The notes under the pieces: generated by a model
The model's input: the letters and a program-made list of their open reading frames with translations, nothing else
Told to the model about the DNA's origin: nothing
Database searches by the model: none
Shown: piece after piece, positions 25,108 to 38,090 of the stretch
How positions within the stretch are numbered: position 1 is the first letter of the stretch
Layout of the letters: the number at the start of each line of letters is the position of its first letter
Position numbers and translations under genes: made by a program
Source of the DNA: Smittia aterrima
Lineage: Eukaryota; Arthropoda; Insecta; Diptera; Chironomidae
Length of the DNA stretch: 64,000 nt
Assembly (NCBI GenBank): GCA_033063855.1
Contig: CP093830.1
Span: 13,826,854 to 13,890,853, forward strand
Reading direction: 5' to 3'

Positions 25108-28100
25108 ATGACATCATCAGACAGTTCAATCGACCAGAAACATTCAACGCCGCAGTCGTGCAACAAATGGCAAAGTTATGAATCGACGAAGCGAAAACAC
25201 AAACCGATAAAATGTTATAAAGACAGTGAACGATGTAGACGATTAAATCTAGTCAAATTGTGCAACTACGTGTTGATTAGTTGTGCTCTGTTAGTTTCTT
25301 TAATTAATGCCAACGAATCTGTGTACGGCTGTTCGAGTAATCCTTGTATATTCGGGGTTTGCATCGACGATTTAAATAGGTGAGTTGTGAAAAGCATCAG
25401 AACAAATTGAAAATAAATATTAATTTCTCAAGAAAAAAAGCTCATGTGATAAATTGATAAAACCTTCGGAACCCATTCGAATCATTGCTTCCATTCTTCA
25501 CATCGATTTATCGTCTCATTCGTTTTAAAAAACAATTTCATGCTCCTTTCTCTCACCACTCAACTTTCAATTCCATTTCAGTTCGTATTCTTGTTACTGT
25601 ATAGATGGCTACACTGGACGGCAATGTCAAACAAATTGGGATGAGTGCTGGTCGGGGCCATGCTTGAACGGAGGAACTTGTACGGATGGAGTCGCCTCTT
25701 ATAACTGCACATGTTCTGAGGGATTCAATGGTATGAATTATTACTTGAAAGGAATTCTCTGACGATTTAATTTTTATCTCACTTGTTATTCATTCCCATG
25801 AAGGTGTAAATTGTGAAGAGAATCTGGACGAATGTTTGTCGAATCCGTGTCAAAATGGCGGTACCTGTGATGATAGAAACAACGGATATGTTTGTTATTG
25901 CCCGCTCGGGTATGCTGGCGTTCACTGCGAGTTGGATGTCGCCGTTTGCGATACAGGTAATCAAATCATTAAATATTTACACTTGACGCACATCTCGAAT
26001 ATCTCGTTTGCCTTCCAGGAAGTGGAAACAAATGTCATAACGGAGGGCAGTGCGTGGAGGGAAGAGGTCTTGACTTCACATGTGAATGTGCGCCAGGATG
26101 GAAAGGACGCTTTTGTAGCATTGAAATTGATGAATGCGAAAGTTCGCCTTGTATGAACGGAGGAATATGCGTCGATAAACTAGCAGCATATGCTTGCGTT
26201 TGTGCTGTGGGATTCACTGGCCCAAACTGCGAAGAGGATATCGAAGTATGCAATGACTCACCATGCAAAAACAGTGCACTTTGCCTTATGGAGGAAGGTC
26301 AACCGGTTTGCTATTGTGTTCCTGATTTTCATGGAGAGAAATGTGAATATCAGTACGACGAATGTCAGATAGGTCCGAGGTAAATCATGAATTTTTAAAA
26401 TTCAATTTTAATATGATTTTTATTATGAAATTTTTTGTTTCTACAGATGCGCAAATGGTGGAAAATGTGTTGATGGCGTTGATGACTTCTCATGTTCTTG
26501 CAAGAATGATTATCGTGGAATGTTTTGTGAATGCCGCACAATGTCAAGTGGTGATCTTGATTGTAACTTTACGAGTCCATTCGATACGAGATACTCGACA
26601 TCGCCAAAAGTCTCACAGCCGACACAACCAACTTTGCTTACATCAACAAGCAACACGGACATGTCAACAGATTTGCCATCTGTCTACACGTCAACAATCA
26701 CACAGTCAGTGCCAACGACATCTTTTGATGGCTCATTCTCGACGACAACCATTGAAGTTCTTGATTTGAAAACAATTGAATCAACTACCGGAACTGATAG
26801 TGAATTAGTTTATACATCGACGACTTTATCGACAACTGAAGTTTCGGAAATTCAATCAAGTTCATCGGCAGAGACTCCGACAGTTTCTGAAAGCTCTTCA
26901 TCGATCTCATCAATCTTAACTACTCGACCAACGTCAGGAAAAACTCAGAAACCTCGTCCATGTCAAACTGACTTCACAAGAACAACATCAACATCAACAA
27001 CTAAAACTTACGAGCCATCTTCAGAGAAAAGTGAATCAGAATCAACTTCAACATTTCCTTACGAGACATCGACTTCTAGTTCCTATCAGTTTATGTCTTC
27101 TTCAACTGATGCTATAACACAATCTTCTACTTTAGATGATCGTCTCACAGTTGAAAGCAGCTCAAGTTCGAGCTCAAGTGTATCAACTAAAGATTCAAGT
27201 CAACAGCCTCACGATTTAACGACAACTTTAGAGCCAATTGAGACTGAACCGTCTACAGCCACTGAAGTATCTTTAACTACAGACGGAACGACGAAATTAC
27301 CGACGACAACGACAATTGAGGAAATTGAAAAGACATCTGAAGTTCCACTCACATCAGTAACGACGACTTTGGCAGTCAGTGAAGAAGTCGTTACTCCCAT
27401 TACAATCGATTCTCAAACAACAACGATAAGTTCAAGCTTCATGCCAACAATAACAACAACAGAAGAAGCATTCATGATAACGCCAAACGATGTGTCCAAC
27501 GTGACTGGAACAGATTGCAAAACAATGAAGTGTTATAATGGAGGCTCATGCGTTGTTACTTCGGACGGCCCGAAATGTGTTTGTCGTTTCGACCGTCAAG
27601 ATCCAACCTGTAGATCGTTGATAAGAATCAAGAACGCAGCGTTTGCTGGCGACTCGTACTTGAGTCACATGATTTATTCGGATAATCATAAAGACTTTGA
27701 TATTAAACCTTTGGAACAGATTCTTCCGATAAATATTGAATTGAAAGCAAGAACTCGAGCGACTGATGGTCTTGTCTTTCTAGCAATTGCACAAGGAAAT
27801 AAAGGCGGGCACTACACGGCTTTGTTTTTACACAACGGCCTTCTGCAATTTCAATTCTCGTGCGGACTGCAAACAATGTTACTCAGTGAACTTGAAGCTC
27901 CAATCAACACCGGACATGAGTTCACAGTTCAAGTTGCCTTGGACTTTAGTCGAAATCACTCGCACTGCAACGCTTCGTTGAGAATCAATGACACGCTCGC
28001 AATGAGTGGCGACCAACCAACATGGTTAGGTATGAAAACATTGGGTAAAACTAAGACCGTGAATTCTGTGTGGCTTCATCTCGGCGGTTCACCACAAACG

Positions 28101-31084
28101 CCTGTCGTTTTAATGAGTGAATTGCCCGGAGGCCAGGGATTCACTGGATGCTTGCATAACTTGAAAATTAATGAAATTCCCAAAGAGATCTTCAGGTTTG
28201 TTGTAAACATCGAATTGTCAAATGAAAAAGCTATAAATTTTTAATTTTCCCTCCAGGGATGCTTTTGATGGCTTTGGTATATCCGAGTGTGGTTCATTAG
28301 CATGTCTTGCTAATCCTTGTCGTAACGGTGGAACTTGTGAAGAGAAACTTTTTGAACATCACGACTTTGAGAACGACATCAATGCTTTCGATGAAAATGC
28401 AGTCTTTGAGAATCGCTGGAAGTGCAAGTGCCCAACCGGATATCTTGGAGCATCTTGCGAACGATCAGTTTGTGAGAATAATCCTTGCAACTTTGGCGGG
28501 ACTTGTGTTGAATTCCCTGGCAGTGGCTACCTCTGTCTCTGCCCACTCGGAAAGCACGGACATTATTGTGAGCACAGTAAGTTGACTTAGATTATCTTTC
28601 GAAAGCTTTCATCAAAATATTTTCTTTACAGATCTTGACATCGAACAACCTTCATTCTCGGGAAGTGTTAACGGATTATCGTCGTACATTTCTTATCCAG
28701 TGCCAATTCCTCTCGAATCAACTCTTGACCTTAGCTTCAAAATCTCACCAACAACAGCTTCACAGATTTCTCTTTTAGCCTTCCTTGGACAAAGCGGAAC
28801 TCATGACGACAAGAGTGATCACTTAGCCGTTAGCTTCATTCAGGGCTACATCATGCTCACTTGGAATTTAGGCAGCGGACCGCGTAGAATTTTTACACAG
28901 AAACCTCTTGAATTTCACGAGGGCGAAGATGAAGTAATGTCATATCATGTTCAAGTTATCAGACATGGCCGAAAGGCTTCGTTATACATTGACGGAAAGC
29001 TCAACGTTACTGGAAACTCTCCAGGAGAAGTCGCTCGACTTGATGTGGTTCCTGTTCTTTATATTGGCGGACATTCACTCACCAACTTCTCGACACTTCC
29101 ACATGATCTTCCACTACATTCCGGATTTCAAGGATGCATCTACGATTTGCAGTTAAAAAGTGGATCGCTTGTTGTACCTTTACATGAAACGAAGGGAATA
29201 ATAGGCCGAAGCGTTGGACAATGCGGAACGCGTGAGTGTCATCGTCACGCCTGTCATAACAACGGAGCTTGCTTACAACACGGCGCGACATACACGTGTA
29301 TATGCCCGGATGGATGGTTTGGAACATTGTGCTCTCAGAAAATGAATCCATGCGACTCTGGAAGCAGCAAATGTGACGACACGTCAACATGCGTTCCGCT
29401 TATCAACGGCTATGAGTGCGATTGCCCAATCGGAAAGATAGGCAAATACTGCGATATTTCAATGAAATATTTAAGCGACGTCTCTTTGAGTGGCAAAAGA
29501 TCTTACTTCGCTCTCAATTGGCCAAATCAAACTCATGCAAGCGTTTACTCAAGAGATCGAATCCATCAACGAATGAGATTACATGACGTCGATGTCTTTG
29601 CTTACGATACATCATCGAAGTTGATGGCTAGGAATATTATGGAACATCAAAGAAAAGCTCAATTGTTCTCAATGGAGTTTCAACTACGACCGTTAAGTGA
29701 AAGTGGAATGTTAATGTTCCTTGGAGACCTCACGGATCACGACGACGGCTTTATAAGTTTGTCGTTAAACGGAGGTGTAGTCGAATTCAGAATTGCCGGA
29801 CAAGATGGACAGTTATCAATTGTCAGAAGCAACAGAATCTTAGCGATTGGCGAATGGCATAAGATTCGTCTGTCTCAGAATGGACGTCGTCTAAGTCTTT
29901 GGGTTGAAGGAAGCTCATCATCAAATCATCTTCAACCAAACTCAATATTTTATCACAACTTCAACACGCTCATTTATATTGGCGGCTTGCCGGACCTATC
30001 AAAGCTTCCATACAACTCCGCTTTGGGTTTCCCTATTCCGTTCAAAGGTTGTGTCAGACAATTTTACCTCAATGGCCATCGATTCATCTTAAACGAGCAA
30101 ACAATCGTCGAATCGAGAAATATCAATGATTGTGATGGAACAGCTTGTGGAGGTGATTCTTGTGACCTTGGTGGTAACTGCTATCTTGATGACAACTCAA
30201 ATCCACATTGTAAATGTCCTGAAACATCTAAAGGACCTCATTGTGAGATTCCTGAATCATGTCAAGTTATTAATTGCAAGAACAATGGAAAATGCATGCC
30301 AAACGGAGAATGCAGTTGTCCGAATGGTTGGGGAGGATATTTCTGTGAAATTGCAACGAACAAATTTTCTCTGCCCAGCTTTAATGGCAAGAGCTATATG
30401 ATTGTCCCAAGTCAACGTTACACGCACAAAGATAAACGAAACGGCCTTTCATCGCAATACAATACTCGAGTTAAATTCCTTCAAATTTCAATGAACTTCT
30501 CGACTATCAACACCGATGGTTTGCTACTCTGGAGTGATAAGAACGAAGAATATCTTGGCGTTGGCATTGAAAAAGGATTTCTTAAAGTCGTCAGCAATCT
30601 CCTGAATTTCAAGGACGAAATCGTTGACTTGCCCGCTGGAGTTTATTTGACTGACGGCGGTTGGCACAATATAAAACTTGAGATTGACGAGAAAGGTCAA
30701 ATCTCCCTTCAAATCGATCAGAAACTCATCTACAATGAAGTTCACGACTCTCAGAAGATTGAAAACTTGAATCATCTGGGCGAGTCATTCTTCTTAGGTG
30801 AGCAAATTTATTCAAAGCTTTCACAAGTTCCATTTATTGAGGCATAATTTATTCCAGGTGGTTTCCCTCCGGACACATCGATCTTGAACCGAACCTTGAG
30901 TCATTTCCACAAGCCATTCGCAGGATGTCTACAAGGCATTCAAATATCAAATTACAATTACAATAGTCCTTCATCGACAACGAAAAGTCACCTGCCGTTA
31001 AGCATCCAAGACTTTTCAACTTTCGAAGGAGAGAACATCGGCGAATGCGAGCTGTTCGATGAGTTTGTAAATAGTTTTAATTAG
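25108..31084 (+). CDS. eys: Eyes shut (spacemaker): secreted EGF/laminin-G proteoglycan-like protein
   Basis: In flies this is the extracellular matrix protein that opens the inter-rhabdomeral space between photoreceptors and also protects mechanosensory neurons. Exons: 25108-25379, 25582-25730, 25804-25956, 26019-26379, 26447-28195, 28257-28576, 28632-30797, 30858-31084; phases agree and give 1798 residues. Order: an N-terminal segment with a hydrophobic core near residues 53-67, EGF 1-7 (about 74-340), a Ser/Thr-rich region (about 350-665), EGF 8, LamG 1, EGF 9-10, LamG 2, EGF 11-12, LamG 3, EGF 13-14, LamG 4. Fourteen EGF and four LamG domains is the published fly Eys composition. There is no second membrane segment and no ERLI tail, which excludes Crumbs. 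O-glucosylation motifs (C-x-S-x-P-C) are visible in EGF 1, 2, 3 and 5: CSSNPC, CWSGPC, CLSNPC, CESSPC. The long N-terminal stretch before the hydrophobic core is unusual for a signal peptide; the start could be further in. Confidence 0.9.
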
Positions 31085-31337
31085 ACTGTAACAAATTAAT
31101 CATTTTCTAATATCGGGGATCATTTGTAAATGACATTGAAGGGAAACAATATAATAAGTCGTGTGAGGTTGATTTTCAATATTCTCCATTTCTAAAAATG
31201 TTAGAACAAATGCGAACGTCACATGTGATAATGGCCCAACTCAACTTTCAATAATATCTCTTTCGATAAATTAATTAAGGTGAAAAAAAAAACCAAAATG
31301 TTTTTGTAGAGTTGTAGCTAATAAAAAAACTTTTGAT

Positions 31338-31631
31338 TTAGGAAAGTTCATTGATCGAAATTTGCAAAAATAAATTGCGCAATGTTTTTCTCTGTCTGCT
31401 GTTTTTCCAATGCTTTTTCAGCTGATTGAGAGTGGAGCATACACGTGCTTCTAATTCACAATCAACTTTATAGTCTCTTCCAGTGAATATTTTGATTGTG
31501 AGGGAGATGACAATGCTTCGTTGCGCATGAGCACTTTGAGCTTTTGCTGCTTTTATCGCTTTGGGAGCCGGTTTTATTAAATAATTATCGTAACATTCCC
31601 CGAAGCATCCTTTGGCGTAATTAACTTCCAT
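31338..31631 (-). CDS. Possible small unknown protein, 97 residues
   Basis: A single open frame with a true ATG. The N-terminal half has a Lys/Ala-rich run (KAIKAAKAQSAHAQRS), and the C-terminal half is basic (KKHWKNSRQRKTLR). It has four cysteines, no signal peptide and no membrane segment. It lies 250 bp beyond the eys stop on the opposite strand. No family was recognised and no polyadenylation signal was seen close by. It may be chance; codon statistics and transcript data would decide. Confidence 0.25.
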   Translation of the reverse strand: MEVNYAKGCFGECYDNYLIKPAPKAIKAAKAQSAHAQRSIVISLTIKIFTGRDYKVDCELEARVCSTLNQLKKHWKNSRQRKTLRNLFLQISINELS

Positions 31632-34098
31632 TATAACTAATTGGACTAGATTTTGTTTTTACTTATTTATTTTTACTTCGTTTCACATAAAAGTGCTCGT
31701 TTTAAACTCTTTATATTTTCATTTAATGAGAGAGACACGTTTGCTTATGACAGCATTTGCGTGGAAAACTTCCACGAAAATTTGACGTTGATAAGTAAAA
31801 TGTTTGAGAAGTTTCATTCAAAATTTTCAACGAAAAGAGTAAAGATCGAGTCAAAGAAAATTTCTCTTAGCGACGACAATACTTTTCTAATAAATATGAA
31901 ATTGCATGAGCATGCTATGGAAAATTAATAAGAATTATTTCCTCGTATTTGCTGATTGCCATTAAAAGGAGAAAGGCTTTCTTTAGTAGATAGAAATAAA
32001 TGTCGCAAGGCAATGAATTCAATTTGCTTCATTTGTAATTTCAGCTTTAATACGTGGCCTAGAATTATCTTCCATCGACAGCAACAGATAAACAAAACTG
32101 GTTCGAGCATCGGAAGTAAATGTTTACATAAGAATTTAGCCAAAATTATTCTCGACGCTGGAAAATAATTAACGCAAACCGCTGTAGATCGTTAAAACTT
32201 CGTCAATCATTTATGTTTGACAGCCAGTATGCGTTTCAAGATATGCACACAATTTCGGTTTCCACTTGAATAGGTTTTCATTTCAGAACGAGTTAGCTTC
32301 AGGTGCTTTCCTTCCTTTCCTTTCATTTCATAGAATTGGGCATTGAAAGAAGTGAATATGTTCGTGCTTATTCAGCTTGGAAAAGCCCGATAGCTACCGT
32401 GGGGACTGTTTTGAAATAATATCAAACTGAAAGTCGTTCGAAATCTCATTAAAACTTTGAATCTTTTGTTTTTCTTTTGAGATTTTGTGGGACTTCTTAG
32501 AAATTCAATACAATTCTTAGCACTCCTCAGAGAAGTATGCTCTTAAAAAACAATTACATCCCAAAGAGGGAAAACAGAATTTCAAATTTGACTGTAAGAA
32601 GCCCAATTCAATGAAGTGGAAACTCATTTCTCGGTCGAGATATTCGAAAACAGAATTATTTCAAGTGTTACCGACTTGCTCTGCAATACGGAAATCAACA
32701 AGAGGTCCTCCAATGAATCTGTTCAATTACTTTTGGCGTCAAATGCTCTTAAGATCAAATCGAATTCGATTTAAGTTTCAAGTGATTCACGATTGAATTT
32801 CCAATTCTCCGTCGAGAGGATGTTGCAAATCTCTGCAATTATCAGATGGGAAACTTTGCAACGGTTTCACTTTGCTGTCATAATTCACGTCGCCCAAAGC
32901 CATTGCTAAGCCATTAACAATACTATCGCGACTTTCGACTCGTTGCAGTTGAACAAAAGCAAAATGAAACCAGATTTCTTGCTAAATTGCCGTAATCTTC
33001 TTTCTTAGCTTTTTTTAATGACGGAACTTTTGTTTGGAGTCAGTGATTCGTGACAAATCCACTGCTTAAAGTTTAAGCCACAAACGGCAACCAGTTTTTC
33101 AGTGTGTGACAATTAACCGAGTCAGTTGAAGCTCTTTCGATGCTTTCTCGCTATTAACTTTCAAGGAGCTAAAATGGCTCTCGAAGCTTCAACGTTTTAA
33201 CTTCTCAGACTCCAAGTTCACTCGCATCCAAAAGCAATTTCTGTGAATGGTTTTGAAAACAGAAAAAGTTAATAAATTAACAGAAAAGATAATAACTTAT
33301 GCATTTTTTCAAGGGTTCAATTGTTAGTTGTGTCATATTTTGTAAACTTTCTCATCGATTACAAAAACCATCCGAAGCGTGTCGATGTACGGAGAGGAAA
33401 TTATTTCAACAATGTTTTTGGCTTTTGAGATAATTTATTCACTCTACGAATTGCAACGCACTTATGACTTCAACGAAGAATTCATCCAGAGTCTGTTTAA
33501 CCTTGAGAATTGATTTCACTCTGACCATTTTCTTGTGGTAACACAAGACGAATGCCAAAAACGTGAATCAAATCTTAATTGAGAGAGGAGAAAAAGTCTT
33601 CTTGTCAGGGAAGTTCGTTTGCTGATGGTGTTCATGAAATATTTAAATATTTAATGCGATCAGGGCGTCGTCAACAAACTACGTCATGGGAATTTCCAAA
33701 AATTTTAGCCGTTGATCGTTTCTTTAGAGAGTAAACAAGTTTCTACATTAAAGAATATATTTTGAATTCGACTCTTGATAAGAAAAGAGCTGTGTGAGTC
33801 ATCAGCCACACCGTAAATGCATGACCGGCATGCGTGTTATGCAACATCGAGCCATTGCCATCGAGCCCTCCACGCTCTCAACATTTCGCGTCTCATGCAT
33901 TCACTTATCATATCGATCAGCGAAGTTGAGTGTCTGAAAGCGAAAACGTGAACAGAGATCAGATAAACAACGTACGAGCCGGTCTGGTAACTCTGTTTTC
34001 AACTCACACTCTCGCAAAATATCAACAAACAGACGAATTTAAATTTGCTTTAAAGAATACGAAATCGCGGCTTTTCCCCTCCACTGAAATAAATAAAA

Positions 34099-34127
34099 TA
34101 TAATATAACTGTCGAGTTCAGCTCAGT
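34099..34127 (+). promoter_or_regulatory. Candidate TATA plus initiator for the SVWC gene
   Basis: TATAATATAA near 34099-34108 lies about 26 bp upstream of an arthropod initiator-like TCAGT (34123-34127), about 150 bp before the ATG. GATA-like AGATAA sites flank it (near 33960 and 34258). Position and spacing fit a TATA/Inr promoter of an inducible secreted peptide. Confidence 0.35.
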
Positions 34128-34278
34128 ATCGTGATCATTCTCAGTTGAAATTTCACGTGACTAGGTCGGTGGCAGTGCAGATTAGTTTTGACATAATAAT
34201 TCTGAAACTCATCAAGAGGAAAGAATAGAGAGAATAACTTTCGTTTGACGTGATAATCAGATAATAAAAGACATCACC

Positions 34279-37200
34279 ATGAAATCGATTTTGTTTGGAT
34301 TATTGTTCGCTGCCGCGGTGCTTTGCGCGCTCGCTGAAGAAGAAGCTAAGCCTAAGGAAGGAGAAATCAAGATTTACAAGCGTTTGATTCCCGCAGACGT
34401 TTTACGTGGTGAGTTGAAATTTTTGTTGCGTTTTGTAGTCAAGTCAGGCGCGTTTGACTAAGATTTTAGCTGATCAGGAACCACAAAGCAAATTATAATC
34501 TCGTTTAGGCCATCTTGAATCGCTTTAGGCGAATGATATACGATACAAGAAATTTACGTGAGATGTGCTTCAAATAAACTATAACTCGCTTAGCCATTCG
34601 CGAAGGTTGCGAACAAAATCAAGCAAACAAACAAAACAAATCTCCAACAATTTCATTCAATTAGATTTAATTCAATTGATGAGATGATGCTCAATCAAAC
34701 GAAGAACGACGTAGGATTACAGAATGAAATCGTTACAAATCATCCAGAGCGACGCAGTTTCACTTTCAATTCCACCTCCGCGAACTGTTAAGCGAACGTT
34801 GAATAACTTTCGCATGTTCTCGTCGTATATGGCTTGATGTCAATTATGTAATGCGCTAAAGTCAAGCGATTTTATTTAATGACTTTGTCATGCTACTGCA
34901 AAACCAGTACAAGCAACGGTATCACTTTCGATTAAATGCGCACTCATTGTAATGCTAAACTTCTAAATTAGCCTTTCAAAGAGGTAAGCGACAAGAAAAA
35001 ATTTCGGATGCGTGATCATGAGCACAGTTAGGCTTATAAATTTCACGCTTAAGTGAAGTGAACTCTTTTAACTTCCACTCGCGTAAACACAGAAAGTTTC
35101 TTTAAATTGCGAAGAGCGATGCTGCACGAGAGGAAACGGAATCATGTTCTGATTACTTTGAATCGACAAACGCCTTTCATTAAAACTTTTACGAAATCTG
35201 TTTGTTCACCTTTGTCATAGCATCAGATGGTGAATCACCGAGAGAGAACAACAATCAAACTTTAGAGGTCATTTGTTACCGTCGTCTAAATGTTGTTGAT
35301 TGCTTTGACAAAGCGTAGCCATTCAGACTTGATCATGCATGGAAATCGCTGATTTTTCCTACATACTTTATGTAAATGGTTCTGAAAGAGTTCCACGCGT
35401 CTGAGTGAGCTTTTGCCGATAACTTTTCGCAATCCAAAAAAGTCGTTTTTCTTGAACTTGTAATCGCAAAACCAGTCTCGATGTGGCTTTGTCGATATTT
35501 CAAATTGGGTTAGAGCAAGCAATAAATCTTTTTTTTTTATTCTCCCTCGCGCAAGATTAAAGTTAGCGAATGAAGTTCGTTTGATCTAATTTCAACGATT
35601 CCCATGCTGAAAGGAAAAGCGATGTGGCTGTGGCAAGCTAATCCAGGACAACAAGTTTTGCATGATAAGAAGAACATTCTCGATGTCGTCGAGCAATATA
35701 AAGTTGACTTTAGTTTCGTCGCCTTCCGACATAAATTGTCATTTAAGCTTTAAATCTGAAGCCATAAATCTGACTGCGAGGTCAGCTGGTGCAACAAACT
35801 GTTCAAACTAAAATTGAAATAAATTCGCTTCGAGTCGTCTGGCATGGAAGCGTTCAGCGTGTAATTGAGTTTGGCATAACAAAAAGCATTGTTTATGTTA
35901 ATTAGCTAATTGACGCTACAACGAATTGCAAATAACGACGTTTGAATTAAACCTCGAGAGATCAAGAAAGCTACTTATGACTTGATTTATGGACTCAAGG
36001 CTAAGCTTCTGAGTTGAACTTGATTTATCAGCCGTAAAACTGCAGTAAAAAATTATCTTCGATCATTATTGTTTCAAATCAGGTTTGCGGCTTTTGTTTC
36101 GACTGGAAAGATCTCGAATTTTCGATGCTAATCAAGCCACTAATTGTCAACCTATAATTGTTAGTAACCGCTTTGGCTTGACATACTCATAATGCTGTAT
36201 CGAAAGTCATTACATTGACTGGTTGTCTTAGATTGAAATTAATGCTTCCGCGATCTAATTTTAACAAGACATTCAGAAAATGTATGCAGCTTAGTGACTT
36301 CTTAAATCTCTTTCGACCTTAATTTCGAAAATAAAAATTCAAACTTAGTCACCGCAGAAAATATTTTGCTTACCAATATCGCAATGAAAAAAACGTGTTA
36401 CATGATTTTATTTCTTGGGAAGCCTGCAGACTTGAATCGAAGCTTCTCGAAGCCGGTAGCGAATGTGTGATAACTTCGCTTTAAACAAACTCAAATGTCA
36501 GACATGAGCAACTTTGTCTTTTTCTCTTTCGTTTAGTACTTTTGCTGACAGTGAAAGGAGAAAACAAAACTCAATTTGCCTTTTCTATCCGTCGTAAAAT
36601 TTTACGTTGCCAAAATCATGATTCGGCGAAAGCATCTTTCAAACGAAGATATTGTGGCGAAAGAAATTAAATTTCACTTTCTTCAGCGATAAAAAGAAAA
36701 AATATCTTCAGTATTAAAGTTTGATTGTCGGTGTAGGATATTTTATTTTTGAAGTCAATGATCGATGAAGCAGATATCGTAAAATGTTATTTTACTGCAT
36801 GTGCATTAAGTTTAAGTTCGAAATTCAATAAAAATCGGTTACTGACAGATGTATCTTTTTTAGGTCAATGTCTCGAATTTGAAAAATATTCTTTAGCTTA
36901 AAGTCTTGTTTTATTTAAGAAATTTTTGAGATTCGACCGATTTTGAAGGAAAAAAAACTTTTGTTCACTAACAAAACAGAAGACTCCTGAATGCGTAACA
37001 AACAAAACCATTCATCATTCAGCTTCGGCAAATGTAAATGATTTCTCCATAGAAATGAGCCATCGCTCGAAGCAAAAATAATTTTTTTCGTGAAAAGCAA
37101 AGAATAAGAGTGGGCGAAAAAAAACGTCGATAAATTCAATTTGAGCTTCCGTGCCTAACTCTCGAAGTTTGTTTGTACCCTAATTGTTAGCAATTTAAGA

Positions 37201-38090
37201 GAACTTCACTTACAATTTTCGACCATGTCTTAACAAGCATAAATCATTTTGTTTACATTTTCGTCTTCAGAGAGATAAAAGGTTTAAAATTACATAAAGT
37301 TAGGTGTCGTGTTTGCATTTATACTTTTGTTTTCTGATTATGGTAACAATGGAAAATTTCCATAGGAAATGCCTGAGAGGTTTTTTTTATACTACAACAG
37401 AGCTTTTGCTTTAATATATGGAAATTAGATTAAAGCACACAAATGTTGAGATTCAAAAGCAGTTTCGCTTAATATCTAATTAAGCCTCAATTTCAACTTT
37501 CGTGCTAAAATTTTCGTCACAAGTTCGAAGCTTTTAATATGTTCTGAAATCACAGTATATTATTGCATGAATCCTCTTTATTTCATGTTTGAGCGTATAA
37601 ATTCGTTAGTTTATAGTTTGCATTATAGAAATATTTAAATGTGAATTTCTCATAAAATAAATTTCTTAAAATCTCAGAGTTTCACTCAAACATTCTTCTA
37701 GTTATTTCATTGTTCTTCGTTTCTCTTTTATTGCAACATAGATTTCCCTGGAATGTGCTTCGCTTCAACAAGATGCGCAACAGTTGAACCTGGCAAGACA
37801 TGGGAGTTGGCCCCATTCTGTGGACGTTCGACTTGCGTTGTTTCTGAAGACACTCCACCAAAGTAAGATTTAATTTTAATTAAATGTTATTGAATTAACA
37901 AATTTTTTTAAAAAGGTTACTCGAGCTTGTTGAAGATTGTGGTCCTCTCCCGCTCGCCAACGACAAATGTAAATTGGACACTGAAGCAACCAACAAGACT
38001 GCTCCATTCCCATACTGCTGTCCAACCTTCAAGTGCGAGGCTGGAGCTAAACTAGAATACCCAGAGATCAAAGAAGGAAAACGAGATTAA
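34279..38090 (+). CDS. Small secreted single-domain VWC-like protein (Vago type)
   Basis: Exons: 34279-34408, 37742-37862, 37916-38090, in phase, giving 141 residues. There is a clear signal peptide (residues 1 to about 19, ending CALA before EEE), then a cysteine-rich domain with nine cysteines, ending in YCCPTFKC. The CC pair plus a CxxxxC near the end, a G-x-C start and three short exons fit the single-domain von Willebrand factor C family of arthropods, to which the antiviral or immune peptide Vago belongs. Classic members have eight cysteines, so one is extra. The first intron is 3.3 kb, far larger than others here. The actual role (immune, nutritional or salivary) cannot be read from sequence. 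Confidence 0.75.
34409..37741 (+). other. 3.3-kb first intron of the SVWC gene
   Basis: Bounded by donor CGTG|GTGAGT and acceptor CAACATAG. No embedded gene was recognised; open frames on both strands are short and featureless. Large first introns often carry enhancers, but I see no specific element. Confidence 0.6.

Larger units (their letters stand above)
31085..34278. other. Region between eys and the SVWC gene
   Basis: Contains the eys 3' flank, one possible short gene on the minus strand (31338-31631, listed separately) and the SVWC promoter. The remaining frames, such as 32611-32796 (+), have no recognisable features. Confidence 0.5.

Noticed and set aside
27209..27400. Val/Ser-rich minus-strand frame in the eys mucin region
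   Set aside because: It is the antisense shadow of Thr/Ser-rich coding sequence.
25108..31084. Crumbs, agrin or perlecan as identity for the EGF/LamG gene
   Set aside because: No C-terminal membrane segment or ERLI tail (Crumbs), no Kazal or SEA domains (agrin), no Ig or LDLa domains (perlecan). 14 EGF plus 4 LamG with a Ser/Thr region fits Eys.
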